In this document: piece by piece, positions 8,006 through 19,715 of the stretch
Layout of the letters: each line of letters begins with the position of its first letter
How positions within the stretch are numbered: position 1 is the first letter of the stretch
Source: Mycobacterium pinniadriaticum
GTDB lineage: Bacteria > Actinomycetota > Actinomycetes > Mycobacteriales > Mycobacteriaceae
Assembly (NCBI RefSeq): GCF_026242045.1
Contig: NZ_JAPJDO010000001.1
Span: forward strand, 248,001-312,000
DNA: 64,000 nucleotides
Direction: 5' to 3'
Made by a program: the position numbers and the translations under genes
The notes under the pieces: generated by a model
The model's input: the letters and a program-made list of their open reading frames with translations, nothing else
Told to the model about the DNA's origin: nothing
Database searches by the model: none

Positions 8006-8095
8006 GTATCTACTCCTGTTGCTCATCGGGCTGGACGGAGACAGGCCGCACACGGCCGCTCCAGAGTGGCGGCGCGAAAATGAGGGCGCGGCTAC
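8006..8095 (-). promoter_or_regulatory. Attenuator region between leader peptide and DUF4395
   Basis: The 90-base gap between the leader stop and the DUF4395 start can form a hairpin: 8044-8048 pairs with 8053-8057 (GGCCG/CGGCC), extended by 8037-8040 with 8059-8062 (GGAG/CTCC). The DUF4395 Shine-Dalgarno lies just beyond. This arrangement fits translation- or transcription-level attenuation controlled by ribosome stalling on cysteine codons, a mechanism reported for mycobacteria; the exact pairing is inference. Confidence 0.45.
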
Positions 8096-8197
8096 TCAGC
8101 AGCTACAGCAACAACAGCAACAACCCGCGACGCGGCACAGATCAACTGCGCGACGCTTGGTGAGCGCTAGCTCAAGGCGGGCCGACACGGCAGACAT
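8096..8197 (-). CDS. Polycysteine leader peptide (cysteine attenuator uORF)
   Basis: A 33-codon ORF begins ATG at 8197 and ends ...AG followed by six consecutive Cys codons, Ser, Cys and a stop. One further Cys lies earlier, so eight of 33 codons are cysteine. No Shine-Dalgarno precedes the ATG, which suits leaderless translation. Polycysteine leaderless uORFs upstream of the DUF4395-cysA2-sseC operon are known in mycobacteria and act as cysteine-responsive attenuators; gene order and peptide agree with that. It starts 20 bases after the thioredoxin stop. The expected effect is more downstream expression when charged tRNA-Cys is scarce. Confidence 0.85.
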   Translation of the reverse strand: MSAVSARLELALTKRRAVDLCRVAGCCCCCCSC

Positions 8198-8217
8198 GCT
8201 ACCCAATAACCGGGGTC

Positions 8218-8640
8218 TCAGGCCAACAGAGGTTCCAGCGCCGAGCGCAGGTCAGCGACCTTGGGCACCCCGGCCGTCCGGTACCGCTGCCGGCCCTCGG
8301 CGTCGAAGATGAATGTCGTCGGCAGCGACATGACCGAAAGCTTGCGTGCGGCAGCCGGGTTGGCGTCCATATCGATCTCGACGTGAGCAACCTCACCGAT
8401 GTCGGTGCAGACTTGGTTGACCACACGCCGCACCCCCGCGCAGGGCCCACACCACACGGCGCTGAAGTGCACGATCGTCGGCCCGGTGCGGGACAGGCCC
8501 AGGTCGCTGACATCGACTTCGAGTGGCTCGGCATTGCCGCGCAAGACGCCCGAACGCCGGTTATGCCACATACCGGCGACCCCGGCCACACCCAGAGCGG
8601 CGGCGATGGCGACGGTCGCGGTGATGAATGCGGAACTCAT
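8218..8640 (-). CDS. Membrane-anchored thioredoxin-like protein
   Basis: The 140-residue protein has an N-terminal hydrophobic anchor (about 5-24), then a thioredoxin fold with W-C-G-P-C (Cys64, Cys67) and the cis-Pro loop S-L-P-T-T. It is expected to be a thiol-disulfide reductase facing one side of the membrane; orientation was not determined. It corresponds to the Rv0816c (thiX) position in M. tuberculosis. The start overlaps the lmeA stop by four bases (ATGA), so the two are co-translated. The cysteine leader ORF follows immediately, but the thioredoxin gene lies upstream of that control point. Confidence 0.88.
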   Translation of the reverse strand: MSSAFITATVAIAAALGVAGVAGMWHNRRSGVLRGNAEPLEVDVSDLGLSRTGPTIVHFSAVWCGPCAGVRRVVNQVCTDIGEVAHVEIDMDANPAAARKLSVMSLPTTFIFDAEGRQRYRTAGVPKVADLRSALEPLLA

Positions 8641-9452
8641 GACTGTTTGAACTCGTCCAGGCGGATGGTTACTCCCTCGGTGATGCCTTCGATGATGATG
8701 TCCGACCCTCGGGCGCCCTCAGTGGTGGGGCGCACTCCGAACGGGAGCTTCTGACCCGGCAGGCTGCCGCTGAATGCCGCCAGCACGGCCTGTTTCTTGT
8801 CGTCGGGCACCGATTGGTCGGCGGTACCCGGGCCCGTCTGGACGTCGGTGGCGGTGAACACGAGCGTCGTCTGGTCCTCGCCGGCGATCGAGAGGTCGAC
8901 CGCGACGCTGACCGGCTTGTCGAACCCGGCCTTCTTGGGCGTTCCGGTGAAGACCAGCCCCTTGCTGCCGGAGATGCCCGACTCGGTGGTACCGCCGGTG
9001 GCATCGTTGGTCTCCCTCGACGGGGCCTCCACCATCAGGTCCTTGATGCCCACGAAGCGGCCCAGGTGACCGGAGTCGATGATGATGCGGCTCTCCAGCT
9101 TCCCGACTGGCAGCCACGCGTCCGGTCTGATCAGCCACGATGCCTCGGTGAGATCGATGTTGTGCAGGGTGGCCTCCAGTGCGGCTTTGCCGATCACCGG
9201 GCGGTCCACCCCGTTGGCCTTGATCTCGATCTCGTCATAGTGGTGGTGCATGGCCTGGCGGATGAACGGAAAGCCCAGGATTGCCACCGACGGGTCGAAC
9301 GACAGTCCCGCCGCGGACCGGACGGTGCGCGCCAGCCGATATTCGGCGTAGATGGTCGCTCCGAAATCGGCGCCGACCGCCCCGACGACCACTGCGGTGA
9401 TCGTGGCACCCAGGGTGATCAACAGCTTCCGCACCTGCATATTCTGGCTCAC
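8637..9452 (-). CDS. lmeA: LmeA family (DUF2993) cell-envelope protein
   Basis: The 271-residue protein has an N-terminal hydrophobic signal/anchor (about 8-32) and a DUF2993 lipid-binding barrel-like body. Position and family match mycobacterial LmeA (Rv0817c type), a periplasmic protein that binds phosphatidylinositol mannosides and is needed for normal lipomannan mannan length. It is the first gene of the lmeA-thioredoxin unit and is divergent from glnR across about 190 bases. The ATG at 9452 is used; a second ATG four codons later is possible. Confidence 0.82.
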   Translation of the reverse strand: MSQNMQVRKLLITLGATITAVVVGAVGADFGATIYAEYRLARTVRSAAGLSFDPSVAILGFPFIRQAMHHHYDEIEIKANGVDRPVIGKAALEATLHNIDLTEASWLIRPDAWLPVGKLESRIIIDSGHLGRFVGIKDLMVEAPSRETNDATGGTTESGISGSKGLVFTGTPKKAGFDKPVSVAVDLSIAGEDQTTLVFTATDVQTGPGTADQSVPDDKKQAVLAAFSGSLPGQKLPFGVRPTTEGARGSDIIIEGITEGVTIRLDEFKQS

Positions 9453-9641
9453 CGGCGCCGGGGAACCACCGCCCCGCGCCCCCTTTGCGGCGTCCCGATC
9501 GGTTCGGATCGGCTAAATACCAGGTAGCGGGTTAAAGTTAGATGACCCATGGTCGGGTAACGGCCATATGTCGCCCATGAGTCTGGTAGGTCACCGCGAC
9601 GGCGCTGTCGACGATGAGTATCCAGGGCATTGGAGAGTCTG

Positions 9642-11452
<1,811 letters not shown>

Positions 11453-11475
11453 TTAACGGCTGCCCGCAACGCGCC

Positions 11476-11505
11476 GTTCACGAACCTGTTCACCTTGCGT
11501 TTACC
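11476..11505 (+). promoter_or_regulatory. PHO-type direct-repeat box upstream of pstS
   Basis: Three heptamers, GTTCACG (11476), GTTCACC (11488) and GTTTACC (11499), are spaced by 12 and 11 bases. GTTCACC repeats at 11-bp spacing are the actinobacterial PHO box bound by PhoP in Streptomyces and RegX3 in mycobacteria. The box lies about 100 bases before the pstS start, so phosphate-starvation activation is expected. Confidence 0.65.
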
Positions 11506-11601
11506 TTCCTGGTGGGTTCCGTCTACCACCAACGCATACTTTCGCCCGGACAGTGTTTCGATCCGGCATGGAATACAGATCTGACGAGGAAAGTGGGACA
11601 C

Positions 11602-12714
11602 GTGAAGTTTCACAGCGTTGGCAAGGCGTTCGGCGCGACGGTGTCCGTCGCAGCGCTCACCGCTATTGCGGTCGCGGGCTGCGGAAGCAACGAGAACACA
11701 TCGGGCTCTACCGCCGCCAGTGACTGCACGGGCAAGGAGGCCCTCAAGGCGAGTGGATCGTCGGCCCAGAAGAACGCCATGACCAGGTTCATCACGGCCT
11801 ACCAGGCGGCCTGCCCAGGCTTCACCGTCAACTACACGTCGAGTGGTTCGGGTGCCGGGGTGAGCGAATTCGTCGGCGGCATCACCGATTTCGGTGGTTC
11901 GGACTCTCCGCTGAACGCTGACAAGGGAGAGGTCGACAAGGCCAAGGAGCGCTGCGGCGGCAACGCCGCATGGAATCTTCCGACGGTCTTCGGCCCGATC
12001 GCGGTCACCTATAACTTGGACGGTGTCGACGGGCTCGCGCTCGACGGACCTACTCTGGCCAAGATTTTCAACGGTGGGGTGACGAAGTGGAACGCTGCGG
12101 AGGTCGCCGGTCTCAACCCGGGTAAGACGTTGCCTGACGAGCCGATCACCGTCCTGTTCCGTAGCGACGAGTCCGGCACCACCGACAACTTCCAGAAGTA
12201 TCTGGATGCCGCGTCCAATGGCGCGTGGGGCAAGGGTGCGGGCAAGTCGTTCGCCGGTGGGGTCGGCGAAGGCGCCCAGGGCAACGAAGGTACGTCGGCG
12301 GCCATCAAGAACACGCCCGGATCGATCACCTACAACGAGTGGTCCTACGCGAAGAGCCAGGGCTTGCAGACGGCCAGCATCGTCACCCCGGCGGCGCCGG
12401 ATCCGGTGGCGCTGACTTCCGAGTCCGCGGGCAAGTCCATCGACGCCGTGAAAGTCAAGGGCGAGGGCAACGACCTGGTGCTGGACATGACTTCGATCTA
12501 CGTTCCCGCGGAGGCGGGGGCGTACCCGATCGTGCTGCCCACCTATGAGATCGTGTGCTCGAAGTACCCGCAGAGCGATGTTCCTCCGGCGCTGAAGAAG
12601 TTCCTCACCGTCGCGATCAACGAGGGACAGAAGGGGTTGGAGGACAACGGCTACATCCCGTTGCCGGATCGCTTCAAAGATCGCCTCAATACCGCAATCA
12701 ACGCAATCTCCTAG
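11602..12714 (+). CDS. pstS: Phosphate ABC transporter substrate-binding lipoprotein
   Basis: PstS captures phosphate outside the membrane and passes it to PstCA. The 370-residue product has a lipoprotein signal with lipobox V-A-G-C (Cys27), a linker rich in Ser/Thr, then the PBP fold with the phosphate contacts A-S-G-S-S-A-Q, S-G-S-G-A-G and F-R-S-D-E-S-G-T-T. The GTG at 11602 is used because it gives a proper signal peptide and GAGGAAAG lies upstream; the frame is open 30 codons further but that extension has no signal features. It heads pstS-C-A-B. Confidence 0.95.
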   Translation: MKFHSVGKAFGATVSVAALTAIAVAGCGSNENTSGSTAASDCTGKEALKASGSSAQKNAMTRFITAYQAACPGFTVNYTSSGSGAGVSEFVGGITDFGGSDSPLNADKGEVDKAKERCGGNAAWNLPTVFGPIAVTYNLDGVDGLALDGPTLAKIFNGGVTKWNAAEVAGLNPGKTLPDEPITVLFRSDESGTTDNFQKYLDAASNGAWGKGAGKSFAGGVGEGAQGNEGTSAAIKNTPGSITYNEWSYAKSQGLQTASIVTPAAPDPVALTSESAGKSIDAVKVKGEGNDLVLDMTSIYVPAEAGAYPIVLPTYEIVCSKYPQSDVPPALKKFLTVAINEGQKGLEDNGYIPLPDRFKDRLNTAINAIS

Positions 12715-12725
12715 TCGGCGCGGTT

Positions 12726-13772
12726 ATGACCTTGAGACCAGACGAGACCGCTGTGGATTCGCAGGTTCAGCCTGCGGATCCACAGCGGCGAGGAGATACT
12801 GCGGGCGTGTCCATGCCAACGGTGAAGAGTTCCGGACTCAGGGCAGGCGGGCGGTTGGGCGACCGGATCTTCGGCTCGCTGGCGATCGCTGCCGGCGGGA
12901 CCATCATCGCCGCGATTCTGTTGATGGGATTGTTCCTCCTCATTCGTGCGTGGCCTTCGCTGCGGGTCAACAAGGCCAACTTCATCACCAGTTCGGAATT
13001 CGTCACCAATGATCCTGGCAATCTTCGGTTCGGCATCGCGGAGCTCTTCCAGGTCACCGTCCTCAGTTCGGTGTTCGCCCTGCTGATTGCCGTGCCGATC
13101 GCCATCGGTATCGCGGCGTTTCTGACCAACTACACGCCGGCGCGCCTGTCCCGCCCGTTCGCGATGTTGGTCGACCTGCTGGCCGCGGTCCCGTCGATCG
13201 TTTTCGGCCTGTGGGGCATCTTCGTCCTGGCGCCCTGGCTGGATCCGGTTGCGCGATTGCTCAACGACAACCTGGGCTGGATTTTCCTGTTCGCCGACGG
13301 CAACGTCTCGATCCGAGGTGGCGGCACCATATTCACCGCGGGGATCGTCCTTGCGGTAATGATCCTGCCGATCATCACCGCGGTGACTCGCGACGTGTTC
13401 AGTCTCACACCGCGCGGTCAGGTCGAGGCCGCGCAGGCACTCGGCGCCACCAAGTGGGAAGTCATCCGGATGACGGTGTTCCCCTACGGTCGCAGCGGCA
13501 TGATTGCCGGAGCGATGCTGGGTCTGGGCCGCGCCCTTGGTGAGACCGTGGCGGTCTTGATCATCCTGCGGGCGGCAGCCAAGGCAGGGGGGTGGTCGCT
13601 GTTCGACGGTGGCTACACCTTCGCGTCGAAGATCGCTTCTGCTGCAGCAGAATTCAGCGCACCGCTGCCCACCGGGGCTTATATCGCGGCTGGCTTCGTG
13701 CTGTTCCTGCTGACATTCGTGGTGAACGCGCTGGCCCGTGCGGCGGCCGGCGGAAGGGTGAGTGGCGGATGA
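12726..13772 (+). CDS. pstC: Phosphate ABC transporter permease PstC
   Basis: The 348-residue inner-membrane protein has an approximately 45-residue polar N-terminal tail, then about six membrane helices and the permease EAA loop ([13 protein letters not shown]). With PstA it forms the phosphate channel. The ATG at 12726 lies 11 bases after pstS. The stop overlaps pstA by four bases (ATGA). Confidence 0.94.
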   Translation: MTLRPDETAVDSQVQPADPQRRGDTAGVSMPTVKSSGLRAGGRLGDRIFGSLAIAAGGTIIAAILLMGLFLLIRAWPSLRVNKANFITSSEFVTNDPGNLRFGIAELFQVTVLSSVFALLIAVPIAIGIAAFLTNYTPARLSRPFAMLVDLLAAVPSIVFGLWGIFVLAPWLDPVARLLNDNLGWIFLFADGNVSIRGGGTIFTAGIVLAVMILPIITAVTRDVFSLTPRGQVEAAQALGATKWEVIRMTVFPYGRSGMIAGAMLGLGRALGETVAVLIILRAAAKAGGWSLFDGGYTFASKIASAAAEFSAPLPTGAYIAAGFVLFLLTFVVNALARAAAGGRVSGG

Positions 13773-14674
13773 CCCAGCAAACTCTCGAGCCCCCGCTGAA
13801 GGGCCCGACCTTCCATCCGATCAGCCCAGCTCGCAAGATCAAGAACAACCTCGCGACGACGTTGTTCGCCGCGTCGTTTCTGATCGCTCTGATTCCGCTG
13901 GTGTGGGTGCTCTTCACGGTGTTGAGGCGCGGCCTGAAGGCGGTTCTGTCCATCGATTGGTGGACGCACTCGTTGTACGGCGTGCTGCCGGAGCAGTTCA
14001 CCGGAGGCGTTTATCACGCCATCTACGGCACGCTCATCCAGGCGGCGATCGCCGCGGTGTTCTCGGTGCCGCTCGGCATCATGGTGGGCGTCTATCTTGT
14101 GGAATACGGCCGCGGGACACTCGCGAAGGTGACCACTTTCATGGTCGACATCCTCGCGGGCGTGCCGTCGATCGTGGCGGCTCTGTTCATCTTCGCGTTG
14201 TGGATCGCGACGATGGGGCTTCCGCAAAGCGCCTTCGCGGTGGCGCTGGCGTTGGTGCTGCTGATGCTGCCTCTCGTGGTGCGCAGCACAGAGGAGATGA
14301 TGAAGCTCGTTCCCGACGAGTTGCGAGAAGCGTCGTATGCCTTGGGTGTTCCGAAGTGGAAAACCATTGTCCGGATCGTCATTCCGACGGCGCTGCCCGG
14401 CATGATCAGCGGAATCCTATTGGCATTGGCCAGGGTGATGGGCGAAACAGCCCCCGTGCTGATTCTGGTGGGCTACAGCACGGCGATCAACTTCGACGTG
14501 CTCCACGGCAACATGGCGTCGCTGCCGTTGTTGATCTACACCGAGCTGAAGAACCCGGAAGCTGCTGGTGTGGAACGTGTCTGGGGTGCGGCGCTGACCC
14601 TGATCGTCCTCGTAGGCGTCGTGTACTTGGCGGCAGCCGGCGTGAACCGGTTCTTGAACCGGAACCGGTCCTGA
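13769..14674 (+). CDS. pstA: Phosphate ABC transporter permease PstA
   Basis: The 301-residue protein has about six membrane helices and the permease loop [12 protein letters not shown] that contacts PstB. It pairs with PstC in the phosphate transporter. It starts by ATGA overlap with pstC and is followed after 33 bases by pstB, which has its own Shine-Dalgarno (AAGGAG). Confidence 0.94.
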   Translation: MTQQTLEPPLKGPTFHPISPARKIKNNLATTLFAASFLIALIPLVWVLFTVLRRGLKAVLSIDWWTHSLYGVLPEQFTGGVYHAIYGTLIQAAIAAVFSVPLGIMVGVYLVEYGRGTLAKVTTFMVDILAGVPSIVAALFIFALWIATMGLPQSAFAVALALVLLMLPLVVRSTEEMMKLVPDELREASYALGVPKWKTIVRIVIPTALPGMISGILLALARVMGETAPVLILVGYSTAINFDVLHGNMASLPLLIYTELKNPEAAGVERVWGAALTLIVLVGVVYLAAAGVNRFLNRNRS

Positions 14675-14707
14675 CCACTTTCAAACCCAATCGGCTAAGG
14701 AGTCATC

Positions 14708-15484
14708 GTGGCCAAGCGCCTGGACCTCAAAGACCTCAATATCTACTACGGGTCCTTTCATGCGGTCGCCGACGTCGGCCTTTCTGTGCTGCCGCGGAGC
14801 GTGACGGCATTCATCGGACCGTCGGGCTGCGGTAAGTCGACTGTGCTGCGGACACTCAACCGGATGCACGAGGTGATTCCGGGTGCGCGGGTGGAGGGCT
14901 CGGTGTTGCTCGACGGCGAGGACATCTACGGTTCCGGCGTCGACCCGGTCAGTGTTCGCAAGACCATTGGCATGGTGTTCCAACGCCCGAATCCGTTCCC
15001 CACCATGTCGATTCGCGACAATGTGGTGGCCGGGCTGAAGCTGCAGGGCGTGCGCAACCGGAAGGTGCTCGACGAGACGTGTGAACGCTCACTCAAGGGC
15101 GCTAACCTGTGGAACGAGGTGAAGGACCGCCTCGACAAGCCGGGAGGCGGTATCTCGGGCGGCCAGCAACAGCGGCTGTGCATCGCCCGCGCGATCGCCG
15201 TGCAGCCGGACGTCCTACTGATGGATGAGCCCTGCTCAGCTCTGGACCCGATCTCCACACTGGCTATCGAGGATCTGATCGCCGAGCTCAAGCAGGATTA
15301 CACCATCGTGATCGTCACCCACAATATGCAGCAGGCCGCCCGGGTGAGCGATCAGACCGCGTTCTTCAACCTGGAGGCAACCGGCAAGCCGGGCAAATTG
15401 GTCGAGGTTGACGACACCGAGAAGATCTTCTCCAACCCCAGCCAAAAGGCCACCGAGGACTACATTTCCGGCCGGTTCGGATAA
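14708..15484 (+). CDS. pstB: Phosphate ABC transporter ATPase PstB
   Basis: The 258-residue ATPase has Walker A G-P-S-G-C-G-K-S at 37-44, the ABC signature S-G-G-Q-Q-Q-R, Walker B L-L-M-D-E-P and the switch His in V-T-H-N. It powers phosphate import from the cytosolic face. In M. tuberculosis the equivalent is called PhoT. It closes the pst operon, and a perfect hairpin directly after the stop ends the transcript. Confidence 0.95.
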   Translation: MAKRLDLKDLNIYYGSFHAVADVGLSVLPRSVTAFIGPSGCGKSTVLRTLNRMHEVIPGARVEGSVLLDGEDIYGSGVDPVSVRKTIGMVFQRPNPFPTMSIRDNVVAGLKLQGVRNRKVLDETCERSLKGANLWNEVKDRLDKPGGGISGGQQQRLCIARAIAVQPDVLLMDEPCSALDPISTLAIEDLIAELKQDYTIVIVTHNMQQAARVSDQTAFFNLEATGKPGKLVEVDDTEKIFSNPSQKATEDYISGRFG

Positions 15485-15489
15485 CCCGA

Positions 15490-15538
15490 CATGTCAAAGG
15501 GGGCTGTCGCGCGATGCGCGACAGCCCCCTTTGACATG
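15490..15538. terminator. Bidirectional terminator between pstB and phoU
   Basis: A perfect inverted repeat has 23-bp arms (15490-15512 and 15516-15538) around a 3-base loop. The arms include A3-G5 and C5-T3 tracts, so it can act on either strand. It lies exactly between the convergent pstB and phoU stops (5 and 5 bases away). The stem is far longer than needed and has no mismatch. Confidence 0.9.
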
Positions 15539-15543
15539 CAGGC

Positions 15544-16209
15544 CTAGTAGGTCGCGATTTCCTCTTCCTCGGGCAGGTGGCCGGTCACCTGGAAGATCAC
15601 CCGGCGGGAGATCTCCACGGCGTGGTCGGCGAAGCGCTCATAGAACCGGCCCAGCAGCGTCACGTCGACCGCGGCGGCCACACCGTGCTTCCACTCACGG
15701 TCCATCAACACGGTGAACAGGTGGCGGTGCAGGTCGTCCATCGCGTCGTCTTCCTCGCGGATGCGGCGAGCCTTCTCCGGGTCTCGTGAAACCAGCACCT
15801 CGCGGGCGCTTTCCCCCAATTCGACTGCGACGCGGCCCATTTCGGCGAAGTAGCCGTTCACCTCTTCGGGCAGTGCGTGCTGGGGATGTCGACGGCGGGC
15901 GATCTTGGCGACGTGCAGCGCCAAGGCTCCCATCCGGTCGACATCGGCGACGATCTGAATCGAACTGACGATCGCCCGCAGATCACCGGCCACCGGCGCC
16001 TGCAGAGCCAGCAGCACGAAGGCCGCCTCTTCAGCACGGGCGCTGGCCGCGGAGATCTGTTCGTGGTCGGTGATCACCTGTTCGGCGAGGACAAGATCGG
16101 CCTGCAGCAGCGCCTGTGTCGCCCGTTCCATCGCAACGCCGGCCATCCGGCACATCTCTGCCAGCTGGTTGGTCAGCGCATCGAGTTGCTCGTGATATGC
16201 GGTCCGCAT
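15544..16209 (-). CDS. phoU: Phosphate signalling protein PhoU (PhoY type)
   Basis: The 221-residue protein is two PhoU helical-bundle repeats (about 15-105 and 120-215), with the metal-binding type motifs E-x-x-D/E-x-M-D-D-L-H and [10 protein letters not shown]. PhoU links the Pst transporter to the SenX3-RegX3 kinase and keeps the pathway off when phosphate is adequate; in mycobacteria it also affects persister formation. The ATG at 16209 gives the standard N terminus M-R-T-A-Y-H-E-Q-L. It converges with pst and has its own upstream PHO-type repeat. Confidence 0.93.
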   Translation of the reverse strand: MRTAYHEQLDALTNQLAEMCRMAGVAMERATQALLQADLVLAEQVITDHEQISAASARAEEAAFVLLALQAPVAGDLRAIVSSIQIVADVDRMGALALHVAKIARRRHPQHALPEEVNGYFAEMGRVAVELGESAREVLVSRDPEKARRIREEDDAMDDLHRHLFTVLMDREWKHGVAAAVDVTLLGRFYERFADHAVEISRRVIFQVTGHLPEEEEIATY

Positions 16210-16255
16210 GGCCTCCACCCTACTTTCTGCATGAGCCCTCAGTATGTCCAGGCAG

Positions 16256-16273
16256 GGTGAACGAACGGTGAAT
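16256..16273 (-). promoter_or_regulatory. PHO-type direct repeat upstream of phoU
   Basis: Read leftward, ATTCACC (16273-16267) is followed 11 bases later by GTTCACC (16262-16256). The spacing and heptamer equal those of the box before pstS. It lies about 50 bases before the phoU ATG, so RegX3-type control of phoU is likely. Confidence 0.5.
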
Positions 16274-16303
16274 GAAAGCAAACCGCGCCACGCCCGGGGC
16301 GGC

Positions 16304-18289
16304 TTACTCGCAGGTGATGTCCGCGGCGTTGGTGACCGTGAGGTCTTCGGGCAGCTGGGTGGGGGTGCTCCTGGAGTTGTGGCTCACGTGCACGCTGACC
16401 GGTGAGCCGCTTGGCGGCGGTGTGCTGACCGCATTGAAATCGGGACCGAGCACCACCTGCACGGTGTTGCCCAGATCGTCCACCCGCTCCATCTCCGCGC
16501 CGGGGAAGGCGGCGGAAACGGTGGCGGCGGCCTGCTCGTTTCCTGCCGAGAACATCACCGTCGTCGTGCTCAGGGTGCCCGGGTAGTCGTCGGGCGTCAT
16601 TACCCGGAATCCATGTTCGCGCAGTGCCTCTGCGGTCGTGGCGCCCAACCCGTCTTGCCCGGTGGAGTTGGAGACTTGGACCCTGATGTCTTGCGGATCC
16701 GTTGTCACCGCGTTGACCAGCTCGGTCTCGGCGGTGTCGGGCGGGTCCTGGCTACCGGCTTCAAGGGTCTTCTGCGCCGCGATCAACGGGCTGGTCGTCG
16801 CGTTGGTGTCGTTTTCCCCCGGTAGCGGGTCGTCGTTGATGATCGCGTCGAACAATCCGCGGATGTCGTCGGTGCGCGGCTGCTCGTTGCCGTCGGAGTC
16901 GGTGATCCCGGTGGTGGGCACCGTGACGAAGGTGATCCGGCCGGCGTTCACGCCCTGCAACGACTGCCCGAGATCGACGAGGTCCTTCGTCCGGACGTTG
17001 TCCACGTAGGTGTCGGCGATGAACATGTCCACCACGTTGTTGAGCTTGCGGAGGCTGAACAGCGTGTCCTTGGAGATGATCGAGCGCAGCAGCGAGGACA
17101 GGAACAACTGTTGGCGCTTGATCCGGCCGTAGTCGCCGTTGACCTCGGTGGTGACCTGGCGAGCGCGGACGTAGTTCAGCGCGTCGTGCCCGTCGAGCAC
17201 CTGTCTCCCGGCGCTGGCGAGCACCGTGCCGAGTTCGTAGTCCTCCAGCGGCGTGGTGCTGCAGACTTCGACCCCGCCGAGGGCGTCGACCATCTTGGAG
17301 AATCCCGTGAAGTCGACCGCCATGAACCGGTTGATCGACAGGCCCGACATCTTCTGGATGACCTTGACCAGGCACTTCGGCCCGCCGTAGGCGTATGCCG
17401 AGTTCAGTTTCGTCTCGGTGTAGCGGTAGTCGTCACTCACCTCACCGGTGTTCTTGTCGACGACGGGGCCGTACTTACCGGTATCGGGGTCCCAGGCCTG
17501 GCAGTAGGCCGGGGTGATCGCCAGGTCGCGCGGGAAGGACACCACGACGACGCGCTTACGGTCGGCGGGGACATTGACCAGCATGACGGTGTCCGAGCGC
17601 GCGCCATCGGCCTCCGCGGTGGTGCCGGCACCGATCTCGCCGTTGGCGCCGGTCCGGCTGTCGACGCCGACGATCAGGAAGTTCTCGTCGCCGAACTGGG
17701 CGTTGGGGTCGAGAATGTCGCGCGAGTCGGGATCCAGCGCGGACACGTTGCGCAACAGATTGTTCTTGGTGGACTGCCACTGCCAGGCACCACCGGTGAG
17801 CACGAGTGCCGACACCGCGAAAACCGCCGCCGCTGACCGGCCCGCCAACAGCAGCGGCTTGAGTGCCCGGGACTTCTTCTTCGTGGAGACCTTCGCCGAG
17901 GTGGCGGCGGCCGGACCGGGGTCGGCGACCAGCGGACCCCGAGCCCGGTTGAGGGCCTCGAGGTCAGGTATTTCGTCGGCGTAGGCGGCGGTGACGACCG
18001 GGATGGGCTCCGTGAGGTCTGCGGAGTCGTCGACGGGCTCGGCTTCGGCGCGGTGGGGGGTGGGGGCGATCGCGGGTGCGGTGGGGGACAGCCTGGCGAT
18101 CAGGTCGGCGACCGTGATGCCCTCGACATGGTTACCGCTCGGCGGTGGGGTGTCGGGGGCGTCGTGTGAATCCGTCGGTCTCCGCTCCCATGGTGCCGCC
18201 CCAGCCGCCGATCGTGGTGCCCGGGTCACCCGTTCGCCCTCGTCAGGGGCGCGGTGCTGGCCAGGAGTGGCGTTGCCGCCATCACTCAT
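16304..18289 (-). CDS. LytR-CpsA-Psr (LCP) family cell-wall ligase with LytR_C domain
   Basis: The 661-residue protein has a low-complexity cytosolic N terminus (about 1-140), one membrane helix (about 145-172), an LCP domain (about 200-430: [23 protein letters not shown]) and a LytR_C domain (about 525-625). LCP proteins transfer polyprenyl-linked glycopolymers to peptidoglycan; in mycobacteria this is arabinogalactan attachment. It corresponds to Rv0822c. Conserved Asp and Arg residues of the catalytic pocket (D-S-R, R-S-D, P-R-D) are visible. It is transcribed alone; the 236 bases upstream hold no recognised gene. Confidence 0.9.
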   Translation of the reverse strand: MSDGGNATPGQHRAPDEGERVTRAPRSAAGAAPWERRPTDSHDAPDTPPPSGNHVEGITVADLIARLSPTAPAIAPTPHRAEAEPVDDSADLTEPIPVVTAAYADEIPDLEALNRARGPLVADPGPAAATSAKVSTKKKSRALKPLLLAGRSAAAVFAVSALVLTGGAWQWQSTKNNLLRNVSALDPDSRDILDPNAQFGDENFLIVGVDSRTGANGEIGAGTTAEADGARSDTVMLVNVPADRKRVVVVSFPRDLAITPAYCQAWDPDTGKYGPVVDKNTGEVSDDYRYTETKLNSAYAYGGPKCLVKVIQKMSGLSINRFMAVDFTGFSKMVDALGGVEVCSTTPLEDYELGTVLASAGRQVLDGHDALNYVRARQVTTEVNGDYGRIKRQQLFLSSLLRSIISKDTLFSLRKLNNVVDMFIADTYVDNVRTKDLVDLGQSLQGVNAGRITFVTVPTTGITDSDGNEQPRTDDIRGLFDAIINDDPLPGENDTNATTSPLIAAQKTLEAGSQDPPDTAETELVNAVTTDPQDIRVQVSNSTGQDGLGATTAEALREHGFRVMTPDDYPGTLSTTTVMFSAGNEQAAATVSAAFPGAEMERVDDLGNTVQVVLGPDFNAVSTPPPSGSPVSVHVSHNSRSTPTQLPEDLTVTNAADITCE

Positions 18290-18525
18290 GTTCCAGTCGC
18301 CTCCGACTCTGGTGCGGTCTTGCGCGTCGACGCGCGTACAAATCCCGCTGAGGTTGTCTGGTCACCGTGGCCGCGCACCGATGCGCGGCCGTCCCAACCG
18401 TTCTATGTCTTGTAGCAGCAGTCGGTGGGGGTTCGCCACTCCAGTGACCCACGCGACAAGATCACAATCGTACTGAGACAAGCCCGCTGCCCGCCAGCTC
18501 GCGCGGATGTCGAGACCGTCTCGGT

Positions 18526-19659
18526 TCAGCCTCCGGAGCTCATGACGTCGGCCCCGGTCGGCACGGTGCAGTCGTCCGGATCGTCGAGCCATCCCTCGGG
18601 CAGCGTGACCGATGACGCGGATCCCTGACGTCCGCGCGGGCCGGTCGCGGCCATCGGGAACGGAACATCCCGATCGAGCCGGTTGAGCAGCGCGTCGAGT
18701 TCGGCCAGGTTCTTGACCAGGGCCAACGCCCGTCTGATCTCGGCCCCGGCCGGAAAACCGTGCAGATACCAGGCGATGTGCTTGCGAATGTCACGCATGC
18801 CCTTGTCCTCGCCGAAATGATCGGCCAGCAGCTCGCCGTGGCGGCGCACGATATCGGTGACTTCGCCCAGGGTCGGCGGGGTCGGGGTGGGCGCGCCGGT
18901 GAACGCCGCCGACAGTTCGGCGAACAGCCACGGCCGACCCAGGCACCCGCGGCCGATGACGACTCCGTCACACCCGGTCGCGGCCATCATCGCCAGCGCG
19001 TCGTTGGCTTCGAAGATGTCGCCGTTGCCCAGCACCGGAATCGTCGTCACCGCCTCCTTGAGCCGCCCGATCTGGTCCCAGTCGGCGGTTCCCGAGTAGC
19101 GCTGGGCGGCGGTTCTCGCGTGCAGCGCCACCGCGGCGGCGCCTTCCTGTTCGGCGATGCGGCCGGCGTCCAGGTGGGTCTGATGCGAATCGTCGATCCC
19201 GATCCGGAACTTCACCGTCACGGGAACCGAGGTTCCCTCGGTGGCGCGGACGGCGGCGGCGATGATCTGGCCGAACAGGCGCCGCTTGTAGGGCAGGGCG
19301 GCCCCGCCGCCGCGCCGGGTGACCTTGGGCACCGGGCAGCCGAAGTTCATGTCGATGTGGTCGGCGAGGTCTTCGCTGACGATCATCCGGGCGGCCTCAT
19401 AGGTGGTGGCCGGGTCCACGGTGTAGAGCTGCAGCGAGCGCGGCGATTCCTGCGGGGCGAAGGTCGTCATGTGCATGGTGACGGGATGCCGCTCGACCAG
19501 CGCGCGGGCCGTGACCATCTCGCAGACGTACAGCCCCGACACGGTTCCGGCCCGTGCTTCCTCGAGTTCGCGGCACAGCGAGCGGAACGCGACGTTGGTC
19601 ACACCGGCCATGGGCGCCAAGACAACCGGGCTGCGGAGGGCGAACGGCCCGATCCGCAA
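18526..19659 (-). CDS. dus: tRNA-dihydrouridine synthase
   Basis: The 377-residue protein is a DusB-like flavoenzyme that reduces uridine to dihydrouridine in tRNA. The FMN site A-P-M-A-G-V-T-N is at 16-23, and the catalytic Cys is in M-N-F-G-C-P-V-P-K-V. The only normal in-frame start near the family N terminus is TTG at 19659. Upstream codons back to the desA stop are open and read like a genuine extension (V-G-L-R-D-R-G-P-A-F-T-S) but offer no ATG, GTG or TTG, so the true start is uncertain. It follows desA by 56 bases. Confidence 0.92.
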   Translation of the reverse strand: MRIGPFALRSPVVLAPMAGVTNVAFRSLCRELEEARAGTVSGLYVCEMVTARALVERHPVTMHMTTFAPQESPRSLQLYTVDPATTYEAARMIVSEDLADHIDMNFGCPVPKVTRRGGGAALPYKRRLFGQIIAAAVRATEGTSVPVTVKFRIGIDDSHQTHLDAGRIAEQEGAAAVALHARTAAQRYSGTADWDQIGRLKEAVTTIPVLGNGDIFEANDALAMMAATGCDGVVIGRGCLGRPWLFAELSAAFTGAPTPTPPTLGEVTDIVRRHGELLADHFGEDKGMRDIRKHIAWYLHGFPAGAEIRRALALVKNLAELDALLNRLDRDVPFPMAATGPRGRQGSASSVTLPEGWLDDPDDCTVPTGADVMSSGG

Positions 19660-19715
19660 ACTCGTGAAAGCCGGACCGCGGTCGCGGAGGCCGACCGTAG
19701 TGGGTGTTGCGTCGA

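Noticed and set aside
8198..8220. GGGTAG before the polycysteine ORF as a sigma-F-type -10
   Set aside because: It would place the start inside the ORF and no matching -35 GTTT is at the right distance.
18362..18592. 76-codon minus-strand ORF between dus and the LCP gene
   Set aside because: Its first 67 bases overlap the dus 3' end in another frame, the start has no ribosome site and no family is seen, so it is not called.
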